A stretch of 37,724 nt of DNA, taken from positions 1 through 37,724 of the IMG/VR virus record IMGVR_UViG_3300030106_006223; one strand, written 5' to 3'. The DNA is from a virus. The notes below the pieces were generated by a model that ran no database searches, had not been told where the DNA came from, and worked only from the letters and a program-made list of their open reading frames with translations. The position numbers and the translations under genes were made by a program. Numbering within the stretch: the first letter of the stretch is position 1; each line of letters opens with the position of its first letter. Below are positions 15,601 to 24,400 of the stretch, piece by piece.

Positions 15601-18600
15601 TCCAGAGGCAAACATCGCTGTTGATGTAAAGACTTTCACTCAAGCACTAAGACTTGAAGATGATAGTAGAGACGAAAGGAGTTTTGGTAATGGATTATTC
15701 GTATCAAATTATGCAAGATATGAAGGAACAGAAAATGCTGTTAAGAAGACTTTCACTTTGGAGCATAGGTCTGCACCGATATTTGAAAAGTATTTCTTAG
15801 GTAATGATTCAAATATTGTTAGTATCAGTGCTGATACAATTAATATTCCGAATCACTTCTTTGTTTCTGGTGAAAAAGTTAGATATGATAGAAATGGCGG
15901 AATTACATCCTCTATTGGTATTGGGGAGACTAATTTTGCTGGACTTGGTAATACTGAATACTTACCTATTGAACAAGATATTTTTGTGATTAAAGTTAAT
16001 GATGATAAGATTAAACTTGCATCTTCTGCAGAAAATGCATTGAAGAAAATTCCAGTTCCCATTGATATTACTAGTGTTGGAATTGGAACTTCACATAGGT
16101 TTAGTTCAACCAATCAAAATGCAAGATGCCTTCTTGCACTTGACAATTTAATTCAGTCTCCAATCGTCTCTACTTCGCAGACAACCGGTCTTTCTACTAA
16201 TGTTAGCACTGTTGATAATATTATTTCACTGAGTGGTATACAATCATACTTTGGATCTGATCTCATTAAAATGGGTAATGAGATCATGAAAATTACTGCT
16301 GTTGGAGTTGGAAGCACAAATGCAGTTACAGTTAGAAGAGGCCAACTTGGAACAAAAATTGGTATTGGATCTACTGGAGATGCAATTACTAAAGTTGTAG
16401 GAAATTACAATATTACTGACAGTACTCTTCACTTCGCTGAAGCACCTTTCGGTGGTCAACCAATTGGTAGTACAACAAACAGACCAGATGAAAGAGATTG
16501 GGAGGGTATTACACAAAGTTCTTCTTTCCAAGGAAGAACATTTATGAGATCTGGTATTGAAGATGATACAGATGATACTTATTCTACAAATTATATTTTT
16601 GATAGTCTCTCTAATAAATTTGATGGTAATACTTCTGCATATACTTTAACAAGTGTAGGATCAAATGATATTACTGGAATTTCTACTGGTAATGCAGTTG
16701 TTCTAATTAATGATATTCTGCAAGGTCCTGGATTAAGTAGAGACTTTACATTAAGTGAAAATTCTGGTATTACCACCATTACATTTACTGGAACTGCATC
16801 ATCTACAACTACAGATGCCAATACTTCCGGATTACCTGTCGGTGGTGTTCTGCTTTCTATGGGATCTTCGGAAGGATTTGGATATCAACCTCTTGTTTCT
16901 GCTGGAGCAACTGCTAAGGTAACTAACACTGGAATTCTTACCGATGTTGCCATTGGTAACACTGGATCTGGATATAGAGCATCTGAGAAGTATGAATTCC
17001 TTGTTAATACCAATGAGTTTGTAGGAATTGGATCAACTGAAATATTCATTCCAAATACTGGAAGTGTTCTTGATATTCTTCCACAATTAAACAGTGGTTC
17101 TAACTGTGAAATAACATTTGGAAAATTAACAGACTCATTTGTCTCTGGCACTATCGTATCATCTGCATCCACTTTTGTAAGACTTCATATAGATGATGAG
17201 ACAACTGTAGGAATTCCAACAGGAACTCAAACTTTAATTAGTGTGTCTAATCCTCCAATTGGATTTGTCAATATAAGTGCTGCTTCTACAAGTGTTGGTG
17301 TAGAAACTTCTATCTATCACGTTGGATTCTCTACTATAATTAATGGACGTGTTTCAACTGCTATTTCGGTTACTAATACCACTGCACAGTTCTATCCAGA
17401 AAAATCAATCACTAACGTTGGTTATAGTTCAATCACAGGAATAACAACTGTTACAACATCTACTGATCATGGTTTATCTGCGGGTGAAGCGATTCAATTA
17501 TCAGGTATAGCATTCACCTGTACTTATGCACCACCTGTTAACGTTTCAAATGTTCTTTATGATAACAATAGTGGGGTTACTACAATCACTACATCTGCCA
17601 TACACCAATTACAGGTAGGAAAAGGTGTAGTTCTAACTGGTATCGCATTTACTTGTGGTCTTGATAATGGTTCATCAACTCACACATATCCAAGAACTAC
17701 CGATCCAGCTTATTGTGGTGTTAAAGTTATTGAGGTACTGAGTACAACACAATTCGTTGTTAACACTGGAATATCTACAGTTCCAACTTTCTATCAGAGT
17801 GGTGGAACAATTCAGGGTGCTATTATTGATGCTCCAAGGAAAAAGAATAAGTCTGCTACTGGAAATGATTTTGCATCTGGTGGTTCCTCAGTAATTGCAG
17901 TTCTTTCTCCTACGTCTTTCGTTGTAAACACTGGAACCTCGACTTGCCCTCATTTCTATAATAGATGTGGTAAGGTCAACAGGCCATTGTCCCTGTTTGT
18001 TGATGATCCACTTTCATATACTAATATCCCACTCAATTATGTTGGTGCGGCAAATTCTGGATTAAATGGGACAGTTGACGTTGTTGTTGGTCAAGGATCT
18101 AGTATTATTGATTTTTCTATTAATAATAAAGGTGTTGGATATAAAGAAGGGGAAATCCTCACTATTCCAACTGGGGGTCTCACAGGAATTCCTACAACAG
18201 GATCATACAGTAATTTTAGGCAATTTGAATTAACCGTTCAAAAAGTATTCTCAGATGAATTTACTGGATGGAGTCTTGGTGTCCTTCAAGCACTTGATGA
18301 TCCATCAGTTCTCTTTGATGGTTCAACTAGGGCATTTAATCTAACACTTTCTGGATCTCAACTTTCTATTAAAGCGTCAAGAGGATCTAAAGTTGACGTT
18401 GAAAAAGTTCTTGTTGTAACTATTAATGATATTCTCCAAGAACCAGGCAAAGGTTACACATTCCCAGGTGGTAGTGTAATTACATTTACAGAACCACCTA
18501 AAGTTGGTGATAGTTGTAAGATTCTCTTCTATAAGGGAACTGGTGATGACACTGATGTTATCTTTAGAGAAGTCATCGAAACCGTTAAAAAAGGAGATAC

Positions 18601-19858
18601 GTTAACTCTTGGATTTGATTCTCCAAATCAAAAATCGTTCCTTCAGGAGGATGCTAGAACAGTAACGAATGTAAATTCAACTGATCAAGTTCAAACATTT
18701 CCATACTTTGGGCCAGGAAATACAGAAGATGAAACTTTACAAAGAAGAGTTACCTGGTGTAGACAAACTGAAGATAAGATTATTGATGAAAAACGTGTTT
18801 CTAAAGATAGAGAACTTTATGAACCGCAAATTCATCCATATGCATACATCATTAAATCTGTTGGTATTGGGTCCACATCAATTTATGTTGATAGATTAAG
18901 ACCACTGTTTAATGCAAGAAATGAAAATGACACTTCTTTAACTTTCCAGAATAAGTTTAAGTTCGCATCACAGGTAGTAACATCTGGAGCAGCAGGAACT
19001 GCTGTTGTGAGCGACACTGGAACTATTTCATCTATTGTTCTTTCTAATGGTGGTGTTGGATATAGCACTGCTACAGTTACAATTGGATCAACTTCTCACC
19101 TTGTTCCTCATCTTGGACTTACAACTGCATTAGGAAATCCAGTGATCAGTGCAGGAGGAACGATTTCTTCCATCACTATCGATAATGCTGGAACTGGATA
19201 TACTAGTACAAATCCACCAATAGTGCTCATAAGTGAACCAGGTTATAGTGAAGAAGAAAATGAAGTTGAAAGTTATCTAGGTGACTCTGGAGTTATTGTT
19301 GGATTTGGAACCACAACAATTAGTAGTGGCGTCACTACACAATTTGTATTTGATTTACATATTCCTTTTGATTCTAAATTAAGAGATACCTCCATAGTTG
19401 GAACAGCAGTAACTCTTAGTGCAATAGGAGTCAATGATTACTTCATCGTTTCTAATTCAAATGTTGGATCAGCAACAACGTCTATTACAGCATTTGATAG
19501 AGCTGGAGTGACAGCATCAGGCATTGGTAAGTCTTTTGTTGATAACATATATGTTGTCCATAGTGTAGAAAACATTGAAAGAACAATCCGTCTGGACGCT
19601 GCTGGTGTTGGAATTGGAACAACTGTTTGCAGAAGAGTGGCAGTCAATATTAATGACTCATTTGATATTGGTATTACGACACAATCTGAATCCACTGTTG
19701 CTGGATATGGTAACTACAGTTGGGGTAACATAACAATTTCTTCAAGAACAGGGTTGAATAGTTACACTGCATATACTGAGAATGGTATTCTAGGAATTAC
19801 CACATCAACAAGAGTGGAGAGATCTGCCCAATTGAGATTTAAAAATTATGATACATAA
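6689..19858 (+). CDS. giant virion protein with gp7-like N-terminus, 4389 aa
   Basis: The N-terminus resembles the C-terminal core of T4 gp7: FPLISEFLKSYYQALEF (24-40), then after an inserted module (about 65-152) FLKEFLVKTKHQFLPLL and QSKDFYLSRGTDRSFEILF (196-214), like T4 SRSYDFYSTKGIEASYKFLF. Position between gp6 and gp8 fits gene 7, but T4 gp7 has only 1032 residues. The remainder is a modular beta-rich chain. It has about a dozen GxGY repeats, at least five GD-V-Y / YYV adhesin-like modules (about 595-680, 845-925, 954-1036, 1694-1814, 1885-1955, 3045-3142), a YHYH-type domain (about 1230-1370, with WAYDGHPIYGPYGY) and FTC repeats (about 3581-3720). Two INDILQ modules lie at about 3301-3371 and 3871-3971. 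It is probably a wedge protein extended into a peripheral or host-contact structure. The gp7 call is inference; a virion role is near certain. Confidence 0.85.
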   Translation: MSEKRVQFNNIVQNQLPSYVRDEFPLISEFLKSYYQALEFQGAPIDLIQNIDRYIKLDETTSIAESVVLSADISAIDTTISVDFANSPTGTDGFPDTYGLIKIDDEIITYTGKTDGSFTGCIRGFSGITSYKQDANPENLVFATSEQTTHKKGVTIQNLSTLFLKEFLVKTKHQFLPLLDERPLSEDLNQNLFIKQSKDFYLSRGTDRSFEILFKSLYNADAVVVKPRDFLFTPSNSDFRVTNDLVVESIEGDPLDLEQATLFQDEYDDAGLVKAYGPITDVEKLQVFQVGSATSFYKFSIDSGYDRDVEVQGAIRGAFGIHPKTRLISQVGSGASILYVDSTVGFGTTGELFVTYNDTTTGVVSYTSKNYTQFFGCTNITGTIPSAGVIGINTFAYGRSFKDQNETIKVRINSVLSDFVYPADTKNFQGGDIAQIKTLGNNKDSSIYNNWFYNYASDHLVNSIELIDSSDNSYEFILNKKHFFKENDSVNITELNGTTQFGGFVYRINSATSINIKGSGSLNSSKTYRLTRNVLSGDATNFPSAQLYQSNVQGIFNNDENFLVASSSIPSYLGIRLNATDRSVTFSGTFSGEELTISPDSKHNFYSGDPVYYSAGVGTEKFINDSGQIDIQEVRSQSLGDNFPDGLYYVKRLSDTSVKLAKSKSDIYNNKFLSVESSVTVTSNTLKPYYFQDKELSSQKLIREIPLSAHHTGNLTPTEPGFNGILVNGVEILNYKSPDVIHYGQIDNIEVLAPGDNFDIIDPPQLLISDSVGTGATGNIAVSGSLESIRILDPGFDYDETPVITITGGNGIGAVVEPNMKLIDHSISFFAEASSAGVSTVDATDPNTIGFSTFHKLRDGEQVIYRTKGQSGVAGLTTDAKYFVNTTNNITIKLHNTLSDVISGINTVVLTDFGIGSHSFETVKKKSILESVSVISSGDGYENKKRSSGISGISTSQDTINIKNHDYKSGEIINYSAGSSAISGLTDGTDYYVIKVDDDNFKLANVGLTTSTKRYFYETNQYIDLTSVGAGTHSFNYPAISVSITGQIGISSIGLETFQAQLQPIFRGQITSVNLSNNGVGYGVSEVLNLDRPPSAIAVSGEDAQCLAIVNEGRIEEVLVLNSGKQYLSPPDLVIQGEGIGAVITPVLSNGTLTSVKVLEPGLGYNQSTTTINVIHAGEGEVLKANLQIWRVNLFQKYLFSLKDDDGVISTGTNENFGSQYCHIYAPRKLRQSINSVDGDGNEIYGDADLRINVNTKQEAVSENHSPIIGWAYDGHPIYGPYGYTSRSGGAVTIMESGYVERATAPQRPPLTTWPSGFFVNDFVYENKTNETVLDENNGRHCVTPDFPDGTYAYFATIATDEADTQSPFTNFRRPKFPYLVGENFHAKPNEFNFSRVSNQDDYKINTTDYIKNTTPFNFFDDKDVQYQYLSLPANLTQKIEVVNAEKGRVTSVGIITGGDNYKVGDPVVFNESETGGTGVSARVSHILGKPVDSVSVATSSIENVEFYPDGKNRYLLFADNPHNISNFDTISVSGVSTTAADLEGIYAAGIGTNVFKIAGVGISTNGVGTVSYTGLVTYFNLTGNLNYPNIRENDILGIGTEKVKVLNVDNRLSRVRVLRSINGVVGVAHTVGTGVTVSERKLSIIAGFKTDISYRVNKQIYFNPVETVGLGSTGGVGIGSTIFFENPGAGATSIIIPTKTLFIKDHGLETGDQVIYSPNGGKALIAQDNHTSTLAGGGFNYSADPSAFGLIGIGQTVTDGTTFFVAKVADNLIGLATARVGLGTTGMFEGKVGGSSTVTTLSFIGVGTGVYHSLKTNHSVITGNISKNTVTVSTGQSHGIKVGHDVILDVNPGVTSAFNISYNDFNRKLIIDPKSYTSTGINTSTGVITIEKHELTHGQKVVYTETSSSPTEGLTNNAIYYISIIDSNSFQLSTTYKNAIMDIPTTVGIASTGGGGVINPINPPLKLYRDSTVTFDLTSSTLSHTIESTTYPSFEFNLYHDKNFSNKYVGKISDNKNYDVTRDGVVGVDSAAKVVLKVNENTPEELYYRLDLTYESGEIPVEKTEINIDDEVFSNNTISITKSLYNGKNKVSVAGTNSFGFTVGVIPEESSYISSTTAANITYETTCTHADGPITKVEVINSGKGYQSLPGITTVTSTSGKGVILEADSNQIGKITKTKIKDIGFDFPSDKTLRPSITLPNIIKIKSLKSFGFIGISSGGRGYSSAPKLLVFDGKTNEQIKDVDLDYKLGDNQVNILKNTKGISNTTPTILPIFNTNGCGISTIGFNTETNQVTVELSVGFSASDEFPVEVGDKVLIENISVGIGSTGVNFNSSAHNYKLFPVIYVDKNLGGVGATFSYSGEGLLDASKSEFFGKFDSFNSSGRFIAERHFPIFDVTLKDNEFLDGEEAKSPTTSGIVESWDRKTGTLRVSTSKNFTKGEIIEGLSSKTQGVVDRITVYDSILNTDASSRVVRGSVTDSGFLNSNLQRIQDSFYYQNFSYSIRSRVDFDTWDDVVSTTNHTAGFKKFSDYQLETPADLSQVEQNSMRVGLSTQLSYFTSVNDLYSIGDFNCTYDFDLALENSLNAGGSIFSDEIIFSSRILTDFFESSGNRAVDFDDISHLFNSNPRATRFQLIDEFNVSTSRFLKYFIYFKDERFDSERQFGIVSLLQDGQISFMNQYGRMTSVGDLGDFDFKVSGTQGSLQFFPIDFAVNDYQIVSLAYHLDDNVVGLGTSIILGDSSVDIRTNSVAVPAGAGSRTTVVSTAATTRSMKVMSLISDPSTNDHQYDELNIIHDDTNVSITEFGRLVSNENSTSFTGLGFGTYYPYLDSSTLKVDFIPSVGVALTSNTLKIGFGTDGISGISTDQMKHALLEGRSTSIASTGTPGITTVGEYATDYDSAYFMVSITDKTNDTYEMRELILIDTDSNEDGTGEVEVQDFGIVETPNNMPYSGLGTFGARVNSSGGVSITFTPEANIAVDVKTFTQALRLEDDSRDERSFGNGLFVSNYARYEGTENAVKKTFTLEHRSAPIFEKYFLGNDSNIVSISADTINIPNHFFVSGEKVRYDRNGGITSSIGIGETNFAGLGNTEYLPIEQDIFVIKVNDDKIKLASSAENALKKIPVPIDITSVGIGTSHRFSSTNQNARCLLALDNLIQSPIVSTSQTTGLSTNVSTVDNIISLSGIQSYFGSDLIKMGNEIMKITAVGVGSTNAVTVRRGQLGTKIGIGSTGDAITKVVGNYNITDSTLHFAEAPFGGQPIGSTTNRPDERDWEGITQSSSFQGRTFMRSGIEDDTDDTYSTNYIFDSLSNKFDGNTSAYTLTSVGSNDITGISTGNAVVLINDILQGPGLSRDFTLSENSGITTITFTGTASSTTTDANTSGLPVGGVLLSMGSSEGFGYQPLVSAGATAKVTNTGILTDVAIGNTGSGYRASEKYEFLVNTNEFVGIGSTEIFIPNTGSVLDILPQLNSGSNCEITFGKLTDSFVSGTIVSSASTFVRLHIDDETTVGIPTGTQTLISVSNPPIGFVNISAASTSVGVETSIYHVGFSTIINGRVSTAISVTNTTAQFYPEKSITNVGYSSITGITTVTTSTDHGLSAGEAIQLSGIAFTCTYAPPVNVSNVLYDNNSGVTTITTSAIHQLQVGKGVVLTGIAFTCGLDNGSSTHTYPRTTDPAYCGVKVIEVLSTTQFVVNTGISTVPTFYQSGGTIQGAIIDAPRKKNKSATGNDFASGGSSVIAVLSPTSFVVNTGTSTCPHFYNRCGKVNRPLSLFVDDPLSYTNIPLNYVGAANSGLNGTVDVVVGQGSSIIDFSINNKGVGYKEGEILTIPTGGLTGIPTTGSYSNFRQFELTVQKVFSDEFTGWSLGVLQALDDPSVLFDGSTRAFNLTLSGSQLSIKASRGSKVDVEKVLVVTINDILQEPGKGYTFPGGSVITFTEPPKVGDSCKILFYKGTGDDTDVIFREVIETVKKGDTLTLGFDSPNQKSFLQEDARTVTNVNSTDQVQTFPYFGPGNTEDETLQRRVTWCRQTEDKIIDEKRVSKDRELYEPQIHPYAYIIKSVGIGSTSIYVDRLRPLFNARNENDTSLTFQNKFKFASQVVTSGAAGTAVVSDTGTISSIVLSNGGVGYSTATVTIGSTSHLVPHLGLTTALGNPVISAGGTISSITIDNAGTGYTSTNPPIVLISEPGYSEEENEVESYLGDSGVIVGFGTTTISSGVTTQFVFDLHIPFDSKLRDTSIVGTAVTLSAIGVNDYFIVSNSNVGSATTSITAFDRAGVTASGIGKSFVDNIYVVHSVENIERTIRLDAAGVGIGTTVCRRVAVNINDSFDIGITTQSESTVAGYGNYSWGNITISSRTGLNSYTAYTENGILGITTSTRVERSAQLRFKNYDT

Positions 19859-19863
19859 TGTTG

Positions 19864-19871
19864 AATAAATA
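19864..19871 (+). promoter_or_regulatory. late promoter AATAAATA ahead of gp8
   Basis: This NATAAATA octamer lies in the 41-nt gap between the giant gene and gp8 and ends 28 nt before the gp8 ATG. It starts 6 nt after the upstream stop and is the only boundary octamer that does not overlap a stop codon. It restarts transcription after the 13-kb gene. Confidence 0.6.
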
Positions 19872-19899
19872 AAAAAAAACTCCGTTTAACTGACACAAA

Positions 19900-21450
19900 A
19901 TGGCTGCAATTATAACTGATCAGATTAGAATTCTGAATGCGAAAAATTTTGTATCTGGAGTTACTTCCAGTTCCAATGCATATTATTCTTTCATTGGATT
20001 ACCAAATCCTGCAGATTATCAAAGTGATTGGGACTCATCTCCCCCCGCACCAAAAGATAATTTTAGTGAAGAGAATGATTATTGGGATACGATGATTGCA
20101 GTGAAAAAAATTAATTCTTCTGATGTTAGACAAGTAATCCCCAAGAGAACTTGGACATCAGGAACAACTTATGACATGTATCGGCATGATTACAGCGTCA
20201 CCAATACTGCAGCTGTGTCTGGTGCCACTAATTTGTATTCGGCATTTTACTATGTAATTAATAGTGATTTTAAAGTTTATATTTGCTTACAGAATGGAAC
20301 TGATCCAGATAATCCCAATGGAAAACCATCTCTTGATGAACCAACATTTACCGATTTAGAACCAAGATCTGCAGGATCAAGTGGTGATGGTTATATTTGG
20401 AAGTATTTGTATACTATTAAAGCGAATGAAGTTGTAAAGTTTGAGTCTACAGACTTTATGCCAGTTCCTTCTAATTGGGCATCTAGTGGTGATAATGCTG
20501 CCGTGAGAGATAATGCTGTAGATGGATCAATTAAGATTGTAACAGTTACTAATGCTGGAGTTGGCATTGGAACTGCTAATTCAACTTATACAAGAGTTCC
20601 GATCGAAGGTGATGGATCTGGTGCTGAATGTACAATTACTGTTGGAGCAGATGCAAAAGTTAGTGGAGTCACTATTTCCAATCAAGGATCAAATTATTCT
20701 TATGGAAGCGTAAATCTATCAGGAGGTAGTGTTCCTACAGGAACCACTATTCCAACTTTTGATGTAATTATGTCTCCTCAAGGTGGGCATGGAAAGGACA
20801 TTTATAGAGAATTGGGTGCATATAATGTTCTTCTATATTCTAGAATTGAAAATGACAATGAAAACCCCGATTTTATTACAGGTAATCAAATTGCAAGAGT
20901 AGGAGTTATTGAAAATCCAGAAGTTTCTACTGGAAACGTATTAACTTCTGATAAAGCAAGTGTTCTTAGTGCTCTTAAATTGACTGGAGTTGGATACAGT
21001 TCGGCCACATTTGATGCAGATTCAACATTTACTCAAACTGTTGGAACTGGAGCGACTGCGGTTGGTAGAGTTGTTAGTTATAACACAACAACTGGAGTTC
21101 TTAAGTATTGGCAAGATAGATCTCTTGTTGGATTTACAACTGCTGGAATTGGAATTACAAATCCATCTTATGGATTTAATTTGACTGAATTTACATCCTC
21201 ACCAGATACTGGTGGTAGTGTTGTAATTACACCCTCAAGTGGATCTAATTTAAGTATTGACTCTAACTTTACTGGTATCACTACTGTAATAAATAATCGT
21301 ACATATTATCTTGGTCAGTCATTTACAAGTGGAGTTGCGGGTCCTGAGGTTAAAAAACACGCAGGAAATATCATTTATGTTGATAATAGACCTTCGATCA
21401 CCAGATCATCTAACCAAAAAGAAGATATCAAAATTATTTTGCAGTTCTAA
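19900..21450 (+). CDS. 8: gp8-like baseplate wedge protein, 516 aa
   Basis: This is a homologue of T4 gp8, the dimeric wedge protein that binds the gp6/gp7 core. Motifs shared with T4 gp8 are VIPKRTW (79-85; T4 VIPRRDW), GDGYIWKYLYTIK (162-174; T4 GDGYVWEYLFEI) and the C-terminal GNIIYVDNRPSITRSS...EDIKIILQF (489-516; T4 GEMIYMENRPPI...EEINILFTF). T4 gp8 has 334 residues. The extra length lies between the GDGY motif and the C-terminus and includes GxGY-type beta modules (about 210-285) like those of the giant protein. It starts at ATG 19900 without a Shine-Dalgarno sequence, after a late promoter. The DUF4815 gene follows after 6 nt. Confidence 0.93.
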   Translation: MAAIITDQIRILNAKNFVSGVTSSSNAYYSFIGLPNPADYQSDWDSSPPAPKDNFSEENDYWDTMIAVKKINSSDVRQVIPKRTWTSGTTYDMYRHDYSVTNTAAVSGATNLYSAFYYVINSDFKVYICLQNGTDPDNPNGKPSLDEPTFTDLEPRSAGSSGDGYIWKYLYTIKANEVVKFESTDFMPVPSNWASSGDNAAVRDNAVDGSIKIVTVTNAGVGIGTANSTYTRVPIEGDGSGAECTITVGADAKVSGVTISNQGSNYSYGSVNLSGGSVPTGTTIPTFDVIMSPQGGHGKDIYRELGAYNVLLYSRIENDNENPDFITGNQIARVGVIENPEVSTGNVLTSDKASVLSALKLTGVGYSSATFDADSTFTQTVGTGATAVGRVVSYNTTTGVLKYWQDRSLVGFTTAGIGITNPSYGFNLTEFTSSPDTGGSVVITPSSGSNLSIDSNFTGITTVINNRTYYLGQSFTSGVAGPEVKKHAGNIIYVDNRPSITRSSNQKEDIKIILQF

Positions 21451-21456
21451 AGAATT

Positions 21457-24400
21457 ATGCCACAGCAAACGAACCTTAATGTAGCACCATATTTTGATGA
21501 TTTTGATCCGGTAGATGATTACCATAAGGTGCTATTTAAACCTGGTTATCCAGTTCAAGCAAGAGAATTAACTACTTTACAATCGATTCTTCAGAATCAG
21601 GTTGAGAAGTTTGGCCAGCACTTTTTCAAAGAGGGTGCTAAGGTAATTCCAGGCAATACTGGTTATACTCAATTATATTATTGCGTTCAACTACAAAATA
21701 CTTATTTGGGTGTTCCTGTTGCAGCATATGCTCAACAATTGGTTGGAACTAAAATTACTGGAGAAACATCTGGAGTAAGTGCTGTTGTAGATAAGGTTCT
21801 TTTGTCAGATGATTCTGAAAGAGGAAATCTTACACTTTATATTAATTATCTTAATTCTAGCACTACAAATAATTCAACTCAAACTTTCTCTGATGGAGAA
21901 AACTTAACATGTAATCAGGTTATTGCTTCTGGTCTCCTTGGGAATAGCACTATATCTGCTGGATCACCTTTTGCAACAACAATTTCAGATGAAGCATCTG
22001 CTACTGGATCTGCTTTTCAAATTCAAGAAGGTGTATATTTTATTCGTGGGCATTTTGTTAACGTTAATACAGAAACTCTAATTCTTGATCAGTATAGTAA
22101 TAATCCTAACTATAGGGTTGGTCTATTCGTAAATGAGACAATTGTCAATGCTGATGAAGATGATTCTCTGAATGATAACTCTCAAGGATTTAATAACTAC
22201 TCAGCTCCAGGTGCAGATAGACTTAAAATTTCTGTAAGTTTGTTTAAAAAATCACTAACTGACTACAATGATGATCAGTTTGTTGAGTTAGCAATTATTG
22301 AAGATGGAAATATAAAAACAAAAGCAGACAGAGGAGATCTTGGTGGAGGACCAGGACATCTTGATGTTAGAGATATTTTAGCAAAAAGAACTTATGCAGA
22401 ATCTGGTGATTATTATGTAAAGGCATTTGATTTATCCGTTCATGAGTCCCTTAATAATGGAATAGGAAACAGAGGTGTATTTAAATCTGGCCAGTTGACT
22501 TTTGGAGGACAAACTCCATCTGATGACTTGATGCTGTATAAATTCTCTCCAGGTAGAGCATTTATTCGTGGTTATGATATTGATATTTCTAGTGTTACTT
22601 TTATTGATGTTCCCAAACCAAGAACAACTGCAACTATTGATGATCAATCAATAATTTATAATACCGGTCCAACACTGAAAGTTAATAGAACTTGGAGAGC
22701 ACCAGATGTTGGAGTTGGTAATACATACATTCTTAGTTTAAGAGATCAAAGAGTAGGTATTTTAACAGATGGAGACTCAGGAGTTCCGAATCCTGCCGGT
22801 AGAGAAATTGGTGTTGCTAGAGTATATGATTACAGATTAGAGTCTGGTTCTTATAGCACTACTAATAGTAGTCTAAATGAGTGGAATCTTTCTCTGTATG
22901 ATGTTCAAACAACAGTAGATTTGGTTCTTAATCAAGCAACAACTCTTTCTGTCCCTACTTTTGTTCAGGGTAATAATAGTGGTGCAACTGCATTTATTAA
23001 AGATGCAGTCTCAGACTCAAATGCAGTATCTTTGTATGAGGTAGAGGGGGACTTTATTCCTAATGAAGCCCTGGTGTTCGATGGAATTATTGACGGCAGA
23101 ATTGCTATTGCAGTGACTACATACAGTTTATCCGATGTAAAATCTGTCTTTGGAAGCAATGATAGAACAACTGGTATTAATACTTTTGCTGCTGATGTTG
23201 TTCAGTCTCCAGTAATTAATGTTGGTGTTGCAACTATATCTACTGCATCTGGTGGAGTTAGTACAGTAAGAAGCACCAGTGATGCACTTCCCGGATTATT
23301 TAAAGTTGGGGATCTTGTTGAGTATACTAATACTGCATTAACTTTAACTGATATTTCGGTTGCAAGGGTTTCTAGTGTTGGTATTGATAGTATTGGACTT
23401 AGTGCAGTAACTCGTGTCCCAGGAATTGCATTTGGTGCTCTTCCAACATCCAATATCAACGTAAATGACTTTAAGTTAGTAACAACAAAACTTGATCCTT
23501 CTTCCGACAGTACACTTTACACAAGACTACCAAAAACCGATGTTGCCACTGTTGATTTTACCGACGCATCTCTAACAATAAGAAAAGTATTTAGTGTTGA
23601 TATTACCAATAATCAACTTGCTTCTCAATTAATTGCTGATGTTAATGAGACTTTCTTACCGTTTGATGAAGAAAGATACGCACTTATTAGAAGTGATGGA
23701 GTAACTGAAGCATTATCTGCAGATAAAATATCTATTAATACTGCTGGAACAGGATTAAACATTTATGGTCTTGGTGCTGATGATACTGGAGCATCTCTTA
23801 TTGCATCATTAAAGAAGATTAAACCAACTTCAAAAATTAAAATCAAGAACAGAGTTAAATCTTTAATCGTTGACAAATCAAACGTTCAGGCTTCCGGAAT
23901 TGGATCAACAACATTAAATGATGGATTGGATTATGGTAATGGTAATTTTCCATATGGAACTAGAGTTCAAGATACCACCATTTCCTTAAACGTTCCAGAT
24001 ATTATTGAAGTTCATGGTGTTTTTGAATCTGCGGATACTAATAATGCTACTGCACCCAAAGTTTCTCTTATTAATATTAGTAGTACATCTACTACAACAG
24101 GAGAGTTGTTAGTTGGAGAGTCTTTTATCGGACAAACCTCTGGAGCAAATGGAATCGTAGCAGAAAAACTCACTTCTTCACAGATATCATATATCTCTAA
24201 AAACGATAAGAAGTTTGTGGAAGGAGAAACTATTATCTTCCAAGAAACAGCAATTCAATCTGTAATATCTGTTTTAAATTCTGATAGTTTTGATATATCG
24301 GATAATTATAAATTTAGAACTGGTCAGGAGGAAACTTTTTACGATCAGGGAAGAATTATTCTAAAACAAGGAAAGTCTGCTCCCACTAAAAAATTAAAGA

